Shown here in pieces: positions 36,911 to 45,370 of a DNA stretch of 64,000 bases (positions within the stretch are counted from its first letter, which is position 1; each line of letters begins with the position of its first letter). The stretch covers positions 310,001-374,000 of the forward strand of contig NZ_MRTH01000004.1 in assembly GCF_001956045.1 (NCBI RefSeq). Reading direction: 5' to 3'. The notes beneath the pieces are model-generated. The model had not been told where the DNA came from, did not search any database, and saw nothing but the letters and a program-made list of their open reading frames with translations. The stretch is from Paenibacillus sp. FSL H7-0331. Its GTDB lineage: Bacteria; Bacillota; Bacilli; Paenibacillales; NBRC-103111. A program made the position numbers and the translations under genes.

Positions 36911-37852
36911 ATGACAGAGCCCCATTCGGGTACAGCTATCAACCGATCTGCGACAGATTTGGCATTGAAACAGAGGAGGAAGCTGACAAGATACATCATC
37001 GCCTACTCCTTCCTGGTGCCCATTTTTGTTTCGATGGGTTTGTTCAAGTATTATCCATTTTTTACGGCTATAATCAAGTCGCTTTATCAATGGAACGGGG
37101 CAAATTTGAACACGTTTGTTGGCTTGGATAACTTCGTCAAGCTCGTTAGCGATCCGACCTTCTATGCTTCTCTTAAAAATGTCACATTGCTCACGATCAG
37201 CTTTGTTATCATTCAGCTGACTTTACCGTTGTATGCCGCTGTTGGCGTCTTTCATTCCCATAAAAAGCTTCAGCATGCGTATCGCTTCTTATTCCTCGTT
37301 CCGATGGTTGTTCCTTACATCATTATCTTTTTGTTGTGGCGATGGATCTATTTAAGTAATGGCGTTCTGAATACACTGCTAAGACAGCTAGGTCTGGACT
37401 CCTGGACCCACGCATGGTTGGGTGATAGTACGACAGCGCTGGCGTCCATTGTATTCGTCAATTTCCCCTGGATTGGTGGTATTTACTTTCTCATCTATTT
37501 GGCGGGACTCCTTACCATTTCTCCCGAGCTGTATGAGGTGGGGAAGCTGGACGGCATGAACGGCTGGCAGCGCTTTTGGTATATCGAGCTGCCTTTACTC
37601 CGTAATCAAATCAGGCTTGTTGTCATTCTGGCCTTCATTCATCAATATCAAAGCTTCGAAAATGTGCTGGTCCTGACCAACGGAGGTCCTGGGTTTACGA
37701 CGCTGACTCCTGCCCTGTATTTATATAAAAAAGGCTTTGAGTATAACGAGCTGGGATACGCATCTGCTATCGGCGTGATGATTTTCCTCATTCTTATTCT
37801 ATTTACCTTTGTCGCGAACAAAGCAATGAAACAAACGGAAAAGCTGGATTAA
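36911..37852 (+). CDS. ABC importer E, permease 1 (MalF type)
   Basis: 313-aa permease with a 35-residue basic tail, six helices and an EAA loop (PELYEVGKLDGMNG, then IELPLLRN). ATG 36911 follows AGAAAGGAG. It follows the sulfatase genes in the same direction, so importer E is the likely entry route for the sulfated or otherwise substituted sugar they process. Confidence 0.92.
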   Translation: MTEPHSGTAINRSATDLALKQRRKLTRYIIAYSFLVPIFVSMGLFKYYPFFTAIIKSLYQWNGANLNTFVGLDNFVKLVSDPTFYASLKNVTLLTISFVIIQLTLPLYAAVGVFHSHKKLQHAYRFLFLVPMVVPYIIIFLLWRWIYLSNGVLNTLLRQLGLDSWTHAWLGDSTTALASIVFVNFPWIGGIYFLIYLAGLLTISPELYEVGKLDGMNGWQRFWYIELPLLRNQIRLVVILAFIHQYQSFENVLVLTNGGPGFTTLTPALYLYKKGFEYNELGYASAIGVMIFLILILFTFVANKAMKQTEKLD

Positions 37853-37864
37853 GGGGAAATGAGC

Positions 37865-38686
37865 ATGCGTAAATTAACTTATGGAGCTGCTGCCAACCAG
37901 CTGATTTTATGGCTGCTGGTCGCATTAACCTTGTTTCCTTTTTATATGCTGTTGATGAGCTCTGTGAAGTTTCAGGATCAGATTATTCACAGCTTTTGGA
38001 CTCCGGCATTCCCGCTGCACGTTGACAATTATAGCAGTGCCTTCAAACAAACATGGCCGTTTATTATGAACTCGATTCTGATTACATCGGGCATTATCGT
38101 CTGCGTGCTCATCAATTCGACACTTGCGGGTTATGCATTTGCGAGATTCAGCTTCCCAGGCAAAAAAATATTGTATGCGCTTATCCTCATGCTATTGATG
38201 GTGCCCGGATTTTTGCTGCTGATTCCTCAATTTATTTTGTTCAAAAATCTCGGATTGCTCAACACGCACTGGGCTCAAATTTTTGGACCGATGGCTGGGG
38301 CTTCCGCTCTGGCAACGATGCTGATGAGGACTTTTTTTGAGGGGATCTCCAGCAGCCTATTGGAAGCCGCCGAGCTGGAGGGTGCAGGTGATCTGAGAAT
38401 TTTTTGGCAAATGGTGCTGCCGCTGTCTCAGCCCATCATTGCGACGGTGGCTATCATGAATGCACTAACCGGCTGGAACAACTACATTTGGCCTCTGGTC
38501 GTGACCTCGGGGGATCGGGCTCGCCCGATCATTTTGGCGCTGAGCAATATCAAGGGACCGCTCGATCAGGTGCAGGGAATGCAATTTGCAGGATACGTTA
38601 TCGCCTCGGTGCCTATGCTGATCTTGTTTGTGTTCGCCACTCGATCCTTCATCAGCGGGATCACGTCCGGTGCGATGAAGGGGTAG
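37865..38686 (+). CDS. ABC importer E, permease 2 (MalG type)
   Basis: 273-aa permease with EAA loop (LLEAAELEGAGD, then MVLPLSQP) and C-terminal SGAMKG. ATG 37859 is in frame but only three bases after AAGGGG; ATG 37865 has normal spacing and is taken. It pairs with the upstream permease and is followed by the binding lipoprotein. Confidence 0.9.
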   Translation: MRKLTYGAAANQLILWLLVALTLFPFYMLLMSSVKFQDQIIHSFWTPAFPLHVDNYSSAFKQTWPFIMNSILITSGIIVCVLINSTLAGYAFARFSFPGKKILYALILMLLMVPGFLLLIPQFILFKNLGLLNTHWAQIFGPMAGASALATMLMRTFFEGISSSLLEAAELEGAGDLRIFWQMVLPLSQPIIATVAIMNALTGWNNYIWPLVVTSGDRARPIILALSNIKGPLDQVQGMQFAGYVIASVPMLILFVFATRSFISGITSGAMKG

Positions 38687-38768
38687 TACAGGAACTGAAA
38701 AGAAGTGATGGTGCGAATAAACGAATGTAGGTAGGCTTACGATGTAGACAAAGGAAGGGTGTTGAACC

Positions 38769-40256
38769 ATGTTTGCAGTAATACGCAAGGAGAGAACGTC
38801 TTACAAGCTTCTAACGTTTGGATTAGCATTTACGTTTATGGCTGCCGGGTGTACTGGGACTCCGTCGGGCGATGCTGGCTCCAGTAATCCAGCGGGGGGC
38901 TCTACGACGAGTACAGGAGCCAAAACCGAGCTTAACGTCATGTTTACGACAGAGGCGAACGGAGATCAGACCGAGCAGCAAATTTGGGAAGAAACGGTGA
39001 AGATGTATGTGCAGAAAAACCCGAACGTGAAAATCAATTTACAGCTGCAAAATTTCGGTGGTGTGGAGCAGCATCGGGCATGGGTGACGACACAGCTGAT
39101 CGGCGGTACGGCACCGGATTTGTTCACAACCCGATATATATGGGATCAGGAAGATCTGAAGAAAGGTCTTCTTATGGATCTGACGCCTTTTTACAGTAAA
39201 AAAAATGATTATCTTGGTGGCAAGTCCTGGGACGAAGTATTTCCCAAATCTGTATTGCAGCGTTTGATCGGAGATAATAAAACCTATGCAAGCGTGCCGG
39301 CCAGCATCGATTCTGTACGTATTCTTTACAATAAGGAGCTGTTTGCCAAAGCGGGTATTCAGAACATACCTGCAACCTGGAACGAGTTTCTCGACATTCA
39401 GGATAAATTGAAAAAAACAGGGGTAACCCCATTCGGTTTTCCAAACACAAAGCCTGGGGATTACAACTACAGCTGGACCACTCGCATCCTGACAGAGGAA
39501 CTGATTGCAGGACAATATGAACAGATGGATGTCAGCCATAACGGCTTTATCGAGGTGAATGAGTATACGCGCGCTGTGGATCAAGGAATCGTCGATATAA
39601 CCCGCTCTCCTTACAAGGATGTGTTCCCTATTATTAAAAATTGGAGTCAATATTGGTCGAAGGGCTATAATGGCATCGATTTTAATACGTCGACGGACAT
39701 GTTTTTGCGTGGGGAAGTTGCGATGATTATGAGAACCTCCGGACAGAGCAAGGTGCTGTATGAATCCAGCGCGCGCAAGTTTGAGATGGCTGCCTTTCCG
39801 CTGCCGTATTTGACCAAAGAAAACCATCCTGATGCCATAGGCAAGCTCATGGAAATCGGTGGTGTGCCCGCGGGCAATATGGCCATTCCCAAATCGATCA
39901 AGCCGGAGAAGCTCAATGCAGCCATTGATTTTATGGCTTTTGTAACCTCATCCCAAATTCAGGGCCTGCATGCACAGAAGCTATACCGGACTCCAGCCAC
40001 CTCGACTGCGGATCTTCCGGATAACCTGAAAGGCTTTGCCTTCGTAGGTGATCCGATGAAGCTGAACATTTATGGCGGCGAGGTCGACAAAAATGTTACG
40101 GAGAACAATCAGAAGCTGGGCCAGCTGTATCTCGAAGGCTCATTACCCTTGGAACAATATTTGAATGATCTGAAAAAGGTGATGCAGGAGGGAGTGAAGC
40201 AAAAGAAGGAGGAGAACAAGTGGAGCGCCGATAATAATTACGGGATTCAGAAATAA
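38769..40256 (+). CDS. ABC importer E, sugar-binding lipoprotein
   Basis: 495-aa family-1 solute-binding protein. The signal peptide ends in MAAGC (lipid Cys28), then a Gly/Ser/Thr linker and a two-lobed domain. The C-terminus is rich in Lys/Glu (VKQKKEENK). ATG 38769 follows GGAAGGGTG. It closes the importer E set. Upstream, GGCTTACGATGTAG (38734-38747) faintly recalls the leader box seen at 11773 and 25185 but lacks the hairpin. Confidence 0.92.
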   Translation: MFAVIRKERTSYKLLTFGLAFTFMAAGCTGTPSGDAGSSNPAGGSTTSTGAKTELNVMFTTEANGDQTEQQIWEETVKMYVQKNPNVKINLQLQNFGGVEQHRAWVTTQLIGGTAPDLFTTRYIWDQEDLKKGLLMDLTPFYSKKNDYLGGKSWDEVFPKSVLQRLIGDNKTYASVPASIDSVRILYNKELFAKAGIQNIPATWNEFLDIQDKLKKTGVTPFGFPNTKPGDYNYSWTTRILTEELIAGQYEQMDVSHNGFIEVNEYTRAVDQGIVDITRSPYKDVFPIIKNWSQYWSKGYNGIDFNTSTDMFLRGEVAMIMRTSGQSKVLYESSARKFEMAAFPLPYLTKENHPDAIGKLMEIGGVPAGNMAIPKSIKPEKLNAAIDFMAFVTSSQIQGLHAQKLYRTPATSTADLPDNLKGFAFVGDPMKLNIYGGEVDKNVTENNQKLGQLYLEGSLPLEQYLNDLKKVMQEGVKQKKEENKWSADNNYGIQK

Positions 40257-40296
40257 ATATGGATAAACTTAATTATGCTTAAGTAGGAACCAGATG

Positions 40297-40366
40297 GGCT
40301 TGATCTGCACGGAACAGAGCTGAAGGCATCTCAGCAAGCTAAGCGCTGTGCCTAATAGATCAAGCC
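40297..40366 (+). ncRNA. Structured hairpin, possible small RNA or terminator
   Basis: GGCTTGATCT (40297-40306) pairs perfectly with AGATCAAGCC (40357-40366) and encloses about 50 bases with further small helices (CTGA...TCAG, and CAG...CTG). No T tract follows. It is the last structure before the promoter of the next unit. Its identity is unknown; I do not recognise a riboswitch class. Confidence 0.35.
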
Positions 40367-40387
40367 ATGTAAGATTAAAAATTGTTG

Positions 40388-40428
40388 TTGACAAAGATTC
40401 ATAAATCATTTATCTTTAATTAAAGATA
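40388..40428 (+). promoter_or_regulatory. Sigma-A promoter with MhqR-like operator
   Basis: TTGACA (40388-40393), a 17-base spacer and TATCTT (40411-40416). The -10 box lies inside a perfect 18-bp palindrome, TATCTTTAATTAAAGATA (40411-40428). This has the TATCT-8-AGATA layout described for the MarR-type quinone sensor MhqR of Bacillus subtilis, whose targets include a DoxX gene. A repressor at this position would block the promoter; the DoxX-like gene at 40638 fits as target. Confidence 0.65.
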
Positions 40429-40460
40429 CTTAATAGTGAGATAAAAGGAGGTAAAGCTCA

Positions 40461-40559
40461 ATGATCATGCACTGGAAAACGGCGGAGAACGCGACATTGA
40501 AACAGGAGATCAAAACCGATCGCTTAGTATGCAGAAAAGGAGCTTCTGTTATCAGTTAG
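40461..40559 (+). CDS. Small 32-aa frame with strong ribosome site
   Basis: ATG 40461 follows AAAAGGAGG at ideal spacing and reads MIMHWKTAEN...ASVIS to a TAG at 40557. It lies just behind the operator-covered promoter and before the DoxX-like gene. It may be a real small protein or the head of a once longer gene; I recognise no family. The ribosome site is too good to ignore, but nothing else supports a function. Confidence 0.4.
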   Translation: MIMHWKTAENATLKQEIKTDRLVCRKGASVIS

Positions 40560-40587
40560 CAAGCATATTTGTTATTTCTTTGTCATA

Positions 40588-40606
40588 TATCTTAAAATTA
40601 AGAATA
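40588..40606. promoter_or_regulatory. Second, imperfect operator-like palindrome
   Basis: TATCTTAAAATTAAGAATA repeats the half-sites of the palindrome at 40411 with one inserted base on the right side. It lies 32 bases before the DoxX-like start. AT-rich sequence, so tentative. Confidence 0.35.
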
Positions 40607-40637
40607 TTAAATTAAAACTAATTGGAGGCTGGTTGTT

Positions 40638-41033
40638 ATGGTAGCATGGGGATTATTATTAATTCGTTTGGTAGTTGGTTTGTTGTTTGTTGGTCATGGA
40701 GCTCAAAAATTGTTTGGCTGGTTTGGTGGCTATGGCCCCAAAGGAACGGGTGGCTGGATGGAGTCAGTTGGTATTAAGCCGGGAGTTGCTATGGCGGTTA
40801 TCGCCGGGTTGATGGAACTGCTGGGAGGATTGCTGTTCGCTATAGGCTGGCTGACCCCTGTTGCCGCTATTCTGATTGCTGCGACAATGCTTGGAGCCTT
40901 CAAGGTTCACGCGAAGAACGGAATTTGGGCTGCAGCCAATGGCTATGAGTATCCATTAGTTCTTATTGCCGTTGTAGTCGGAATCGCCTTAACCGGAGCT
41001 GGCGCCTATTCATTGGATGCCCTTTTTAAATAA
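40638..41033 (+). CDS. DoxX-family membrane protein
   Basis: 131-aa protein with four membrane helices and the family's opening pattern (LLIRLVVGLLFVGHGAQKLFGWFGG), then GWMESVG and a long hydrophobic stretch. The ATG at 40638 follows TTGGAGG. In B. subtilis the DoxX proteins CatD and MhqP belong to quinone/thiol-stress regulons. The MhqR-like operator upstream makes the same role likely here. It is transcribed on its own, with a strong terminator after it, and is functionally separate from the sugar genes. Confidence 0.9.
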   Translation: MVAWGLLLIRLVVGLLFVGHGAQKLFGWFGGYGPKGTGGWMESVGIKPGVAMAVIAGLMELLGGLLFAIGWLTPVAAILIAATMLGAFKVHAKNGIWAAANGYEYPLVLIAVVVGIALTGAGAYSLDALFK

Positions 41034-41046
41034 TGATCAAGTTATG

Positions 41047-41095
41047 ATAATCGCACTCTTCAGACCTCGGGTCTGATGGAGTGCGATTATTTTAT
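41047..41095 (+). terminator. Rho-independent terminator after DoxX gene
   Basis: ATAATCGCACTC (41047-41058) pairs with GAGTGCGATTAT (41079-41090), with an inner CAGACC/GGTCTG helix, followed by TTTATTATTTT. Confidence 0.92.
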
Positions 41096-41175
41096 TATTT
41101 TATGCGGGCATGTCACATAAAATTGTTAAATAGTTCCCATACTACAAGAACGAAATGACACGGGGAGGAATTGAA

Positions 41176-41304
41176 TTGGCGCCAATAGTGTTGTGTGACA
41201 GGTTATTGTATCCATTATTAAAAATAGGTAGCTACTTAGAGTTGGATACTCCATTCATTCTGAATAATTCACTATCCCTGGATGCCGATGAACCGTTCCA
41301 ATAA
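41176..41304 (+). CDS. Possible 42-aa protein with TTG start
   Basis: A TTG at 41176 lies seven bases after GGGGAGG (41162-41168) and opens a 42-codon frame that ends at 41304, inside the start of the next gene. The predicted peptide is half hydrophobic (RLLYPLLKIG...). No family is recognised. The overlap would translationally couple it to the membrane protein at 41282, which itself lacks a ribosome site. A frameshifted 5' end of that gene is the alternative. Confidence 0.35.
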   Translation: MAPIVLCDRLLYPLLKIGSYLELDTPFILNNSLSLDADEPFQ

Positions 41305-41746
41305 AATCGAAAGACTATTGTGGAGCATCGCGTTTCCTGGTTTTGGACAAATGTTAAATAAAAAATATATAAAAGGTTTCACTTTGATTGTTCTGGAGTT
41401 TGTTATAAACTCGAATGCACATTTGAATCAAATCATAATCCTCAGCTTTAATGGCGAAATCAAGAACTCGATTGAAAGTACCGATTATCATTGGCTAATG
41501 TTTTATCCTTGCGTCTATATGTTTGGAATGTGGGACGCTTATAAAGATAGCGGTGAAACGGCAGATTACGCTTATCTGCCTTATGTTAGCGGCGCATTTC
41601 TCGGTACAGTAGGGTTGATGTATTCAGCTCACCTGACCATTTTCGGCATTTTATTAGGTCCTGTATGGATGCCGATGTTATTTGCTTTTCTGGGCATCGG
41701 GATCGGGATTGCTTTATTTAAGATATTGTATCAAAAGAAACCCTGA
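41282..41746 (+). CDS. Small membrane protein of unknown function
   Basis: 154-aa protein with about four hydrophobic segments. Near the start it reads SIAFPGFGQMLNKKYIKGFTLIVLEF, a pattern common to small Bacillus/Paenibacillus membrane proteins with a TM2-like opening. No catalytic motif is visible. No good ribosome site precedes ATG 41282 or the nearby ATG 41288; translation may be coupled to the upstream 42-codon frame. Function unknown, and unlikely to be part of the sugar island. Confidence 0.7.
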   Translation: MPMNRSNKIERLLWSIAFPGFGQMLNKKYIKGFTLIVLEFVINSNAHLNQIIILSFNGEIKNSIESTDYHWLMFYPCVYMFGMWDAYKDSGETADYAYLPYVSGAFLGTVGLMYSAHLTIFGILLGPVWMPMLFAFLGIGIGIALFKILYQKKP

Positions 41747-41895
41747 CAATATTCAGGATAAATCAATATGAATACGATTGAAATCACACTTACTAACATT
41801 AATAAACATAATTTAATTCGGATATGGTAATATTGATTATATTTTCACTTTACTTCACAATGAGTGTAAGCGGATTCAAATAGGGGGGATGGAAA

Positions 41896-43437
41896 TTGCT
41901 GAAGGTCATGATTGTCGAGGATGAGGATATTGTGAGAGAGGACATCAAACATTTAATCGATTGGGAGCAGCATGGTTTTGAGATCATCGCCGAAGCAAGG
42001 AATGGCGGAGAGGGCTTACGAATTTGTATGGAACAAAATCCGGATGTGATTATAACGGATATCAAGATGCCTGTCATGGGTGGATTGGAAATGATTGATA
42101 CCATTCTACAAATTCGCAAAAGCAAAAAAATCATTCTGCTAACGTCCTATGGTGACTTTGATTTTGCGCGGCAGGCTATTCAATTGGGTATCCATTCCTA
42201 TGTACTGAAGCATGAACTGGACGGTTCGTTATTAATTCAGGAGCTAAACAAATTAAAGCAGCAGATGCAGGAGGAAGAAAGTGTTGGTTATTTGGCCCGC
42301 AGAGAGCAGCTTCGTATGTACCTCAAGCGGATGGAGTCGATGATCGATGATGCTGGCATGATCGTCACCGACGATTTGTTCCGTTGGAAGGGCAGAACAG
42401 GAATTCTAATTATGGGCTTTGATTCTCTTCATCCAGGTCAGGAATATACACAGAACAGATCTACCGAAATAGATAGGAAAACATTTATCGATTTTATGTA
42501 CGCGCGTTCATCGGATGAAGTCGAATCGGAAGTCGTTGATATGTACGATAATGAATATATTATTTTTTATCGAATTCCGGAACGCAGTAGTGAACTCAGC
42601 ATTTTTGAATACAGCAGCCATTTGGCGAATCATCTGCAATCCCTTATAAACAATGCGTTTTCCAGGAAGATTTCCGTAGCCATCGGACCTGTTTTTGAAA
42701 ACCAGCGAGATATCCGAGAGAGCCTTAAAAAAACAAGGGAGTTGTATGCCTTAAGAATATTTAGAAAGGGCAGCTCCCTATTAGTGCAGACTCACAAGCA
42801 GCTCGACAAGCAGGTATTGTTGTCTTCGATAGATCACAAGCTTAAGGAAATTCAGGAGCATTTGAAGCATGAGCAGTATGGATTGGCTAATGAAGGCATT
42901 GATGAGTTGTTTACCCAGCTGCTTGTAGCCTTGGAGGATATAGCTGCACTTAAAAGCGGAATTCTGGAGCTGATTCGTTTGATCAATCTGAAAGCAATTC
43001 CCAAGCACGGAACGCCAATGATCGAGCCTTTTGATGCTCTGTCTGAAATACAGCAGCTGGGCAGTGTGTACCAGATTGCAGAATGGTTCCAACATATGGT
43101 GATGAAGCTGGAAGAAGAATCGAATGCCAAATACAGCAAAAAAATCAGGGAACTGCTGCAATATATTCATGCCAATTACGCTAAGGATATTACGTTAAAT
43201 GAAATTGCGGATCGGATGGGATTCAGTTTGATTTATACGAGCCAATTGTTTAAGAAGGAGGTGGGCGTTTCCTTCATCACGTATCTGACCCAATACCGGA
43301 TTGAAAAGGCAAGGGAGCTCCTGGCTTCCGGTCATTATAAAGTGTACGAGGTGAGCTCGATGGTCGGATATCAAACGGTGCAATATTTTTCCAAAACATT
43401 TAAGAAAGTAACCGGACTCAGCCCTGGTGATTTGTAA
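41896..43437 (+). CDS. Response regulator (YesN type), AraC output
   Basis: 513-aa regulator: receiver domain with D9/D11 acidic pocket, phospho-accepting Asp55 (ITDIKMPVMGG) and VLKHELDG in place of the usual LKP motif, a variant common in YesN paralogues. A long middle region leads to a C-terminal AraC helix-turn-helix pair (ADRMGFSLIYTSQLFKKEVG; VGYQTVQYFSKTFKK). It starts with TTG at 41896 behind AGGGGGG; a nearby ATG at 41889 is out of frame. Its kinase partner follows at 43504, and importer F is the likely target. Confidence 0.9.
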   Translation: MLKVMIVEDEDIVREDIKHLIDWEQHGFEIIAEARNGGEGLRICMEQNPDVIITDIKMPVMGGLEMIDTILQIRKSKKIILLTSYGDFDFARQAIQLGIHSYVLKHELDGSLLIQELNKLKQQMQEEESVGYLARREQLRMYLKRMESMIDDAGMIVTDDLFRWKGRTGILIMGFDSLHPGQEYTQNRSTEIDRKTFIDFMYARSSDEVESEVVDMYDNEYIIFYRIPERSSELSIFEYSSHLANHLQSLINNAFSRKISVAIGPVFENQRDIRESLKKTRELYALRIFRKGSSLLVQTHKQLDKQVLLSSIDHKLKEIQEHLKHEQYGLANEGIDELFTQLLVALEDIAALKSGILELIRLINLKAIPKHGTPMIEPFDALSEIQQLGSVYQIAEWFQHMVMKLEEESNAKYSKKIRELLQYIHANYAKDITLNEIADRMGFSLIYTSQLFKKEVGVSFITYLTQYRIEKARELLASGHYKVYEVSSMVGYQTVQYFSKTFKKVTGLSPGDL

Positions 43438-43503
43438 AAGGATTCACGAACGATTCCCAAATCGAATTAGGATTGTGTACTAATCATGAAGGAGGGTCGA
43501 TGT

Positions 43504-45279
43504 ATGCCTCATTTTTTAAAATCAATGAATATTAAGGTGAAAATTACTGCCGTCGCATTTATTTCTATTTTACTTTCAGTCGGCCTGAGCAGCTTTTCGA
43601 TTTATTTGTACGTCAATCCGATTTTGAGTAGGCAGATCGTTAGAGATAACCAAACGATCGTTGAAAAAATAGCCCAGCAGGTTTCTTATCTATCCGAGGA
43701 TATTGTGAATTATGCCAAAGGGATTGTCGTTAACGATCAGCTGCAGCTGTTGTTAAAAAAAATGTCTACCACGCAGGACTACGACTATTTTGTGAGCAAT
43801 CTACAATTGGAAACGGTATTAAAGGAGTATAGCTTGCTCAGGGATCATATCATTGTCGATATGTTTATCGTGGATCGTGATAACAAGGTATTGGAAATGA
43901 AAGATGTTTACTCGAGCTCCATAACGGAGGATTGGTACGATGACTTTAGATCCAACAGACAATATAACGGAACGTCGAAGCCGCATATTGTTACGAATAA
44001 TTTGAACCGCCCTACGGAATTGAAGGTTGTCACCTATGTGATGAATATTTATGACAAGCAAAATCCTTATGTATATTTGGGCAAGCTTCTCATTCACATG
44101 AATTATGAGGTATTGGTAAAACCGATGCTGACGGATCCTTCGCTCGGGATTCACATATGGACCTTGAACAAGGATAAGGAAACGGTGTATGCCCCGAACG
44201 CTGCTGCTTTATCGGCTCCGCAGGAAGTGTTTGGCGATTCTGATCTTCCGAAAGAGACCGTGTTGAAAAATGGGAATTATTACATACCTGTATCGATACC
44301 CTCCTCTCAGTGGGAATTAATCGGGGTGATTTCGGAAAATAAAATCAACGCCAACATGACATATACCAATTATGTGCTGGTGTCCATTATGCTGATCTGT
44401 TTGTTGATCATGTCATTGTCGATCTATCCGGTGGTTGCCAACGTGACCAAGCCGCTCATGAAGCTGATCAGAGGGATGCGCCAGGTTTCCAAGGGCGAGC
44501 TGCATACCCATATATCGGTGACAAGTGGCGATGAAATCGAAGAGGTAGCCAAGGTATTTAATAAAATGGTCAAGGATATTAAAAATCTGGTGGAAGAATC
44601 GGTTCTGATGGAGAAACAGAAACGGGAGCTTGAGCTGAAAATGTTCATGTACCAAATCAATCCGCATTTTATCTACAACACTTTAAATTCCGTAATTTAT
44701 TTGGCGAGAAAGGCGAATGCCCCTGATGTGGCGGCTCTTACGAAGGCATTTATTTCTTTCCTGCAGCGAACGATCAAGAATAAACCCGAGATGCTCGCCT
44801 CCATTCAAGAAGAGATGATCTACATGGATGATTATATAATGATTCTGCAATACAGGTATATCGATAGAATGGAGCTGGTATGGGATGTTGAAGAAGCTTG
44901 CAGGGAGAAAAGAATACCCAAAATGATTTTATATCCGTTAGTGGAAAACAGCATCTTTCACGGTATTCTCCCTTCTCAACGCAAAGGCTGGATTCGAATC
45001 CGTGTAATGGCTGAGAGCGGCAGCCTCGTGGTAAGTGTGGAGGATAACGGAGTTGGGATGAGCCTTGAGAAGCTGGAACGTCTTCGTTCGTTGATGGGCT
45101 CGCCTTTTCTACAGGAGGATCTGGACCACATTGGCATGCTGAACGTGAATAACCGGCTTCAATTATTGTACGGTGAAACGGCGATATTACAAATCGAAAG
45201 TGTAGAGAACGAGGGTACGCGAATCCGCTTTTCCATACCAGACTGGCTTCCATATGCCGCCGATCATAAAAATGTGTAA
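43504..45279 (+). CDS. Sensor histidine kinase (YesM type)
   Basis: 591-aa kinase: first helix near residues 15-38, extracellular sensor of about 250 residues, second helix around 285-310, HAMP linker, His box QINPHFIYNTLNSV, N box YPLVENSIFHG and G box DNGVGM. An upstream ATG at 43486 is in frame, but the GGAGG at about 43492 selects ATG 43504. Here the regulator precedes the kinase, the reverse of the pair at 21712-25052. Confidence 0.92.
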   Translation: MPHFLKSMNIKVKITAVAFISILLSVGLSSFSIYLYVNPILSRQIVRDNQTIVEKIAQQVSYLSEDIVNYAKGIVVNDQLQLLLKKMSTTQDYDYFVSNLQLETVLKEYSLLRDHIIVDMFIVDRDNKVLEMKDVYSSSITEDWYDDFRSNRQYNGTSKPHIVTNNLNRPTELKVVTYVMNIYDKQNPYVYLGKLLIHMNYEVLVKPMLTDPSLGIHIWTLNKDKETVYAPNAAALSAPQEVFGDSDLPKETVLKNGNYYIPVSIPSSQWELIGVISENKINANMTYTNYVLVSIMLICLLIMSLSIYPVVANVTKPLMKLIRGMRQVSKGELHTHISVTSGDEIEEVAKVFNKMVKDIKNLVEESVLMEKQKRELELKMFMYQINPHFIYNTLNSVIYLARKANAPDVAALTKAFISFLQRTIKNKPEMLASIQEEMIYMDDYIMILQYRYIDRMELVWDVEEACREKRIPKMILYPLVENSIFHGILPSQRKGWIRIRVMAESGSLVVSVEDNGVGMSLEKLERLRSLMGSPFLQEDLDHIGMLNVNNRLQLLYGETAILQIESVENEGTRIRFSIPDWLPYAADHKNV

Positions 45280-45370
45280 CATATAATAATTTTGACATGT
45301 ATTCAGCTCTGGATGCTGCTGTTATATTAATCGATGTAAGCAAGATCATATTGAATCAGGAGGATGATGT

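Larger units (their letters stand above)
40257..40637. other. 381-base intergenic region between importer E and doxX-like gene
   Basis: Holds, in order, a 70-base hairpin (40297-40366), a sigma-A-type promoter overlapping a perfect palindrome (40388-40428), a 32-codon frame with an excellent ribosome site (40461-40559), and a second, imperfect copy of the palindrome (40588-40606) directly before the doxX-like gene. Each is listed separately. Confidence 0.8.

Noticed and set aside
40310..40345. Weak resemblance to the end of 23S rRNA (GCTGAAGGCATCTCAGC)
   Set aside because: Too short, and the surroundings do not match rRNA; taken as chance within a hairpin.
42205..42225. Missing Lys-Pro motif in the response regulator at 41896 as a sign of decay
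   Set aside because: VLKHEL is a usual variant in YesN paralogues; Asp55 and the acidic pocket are intact.
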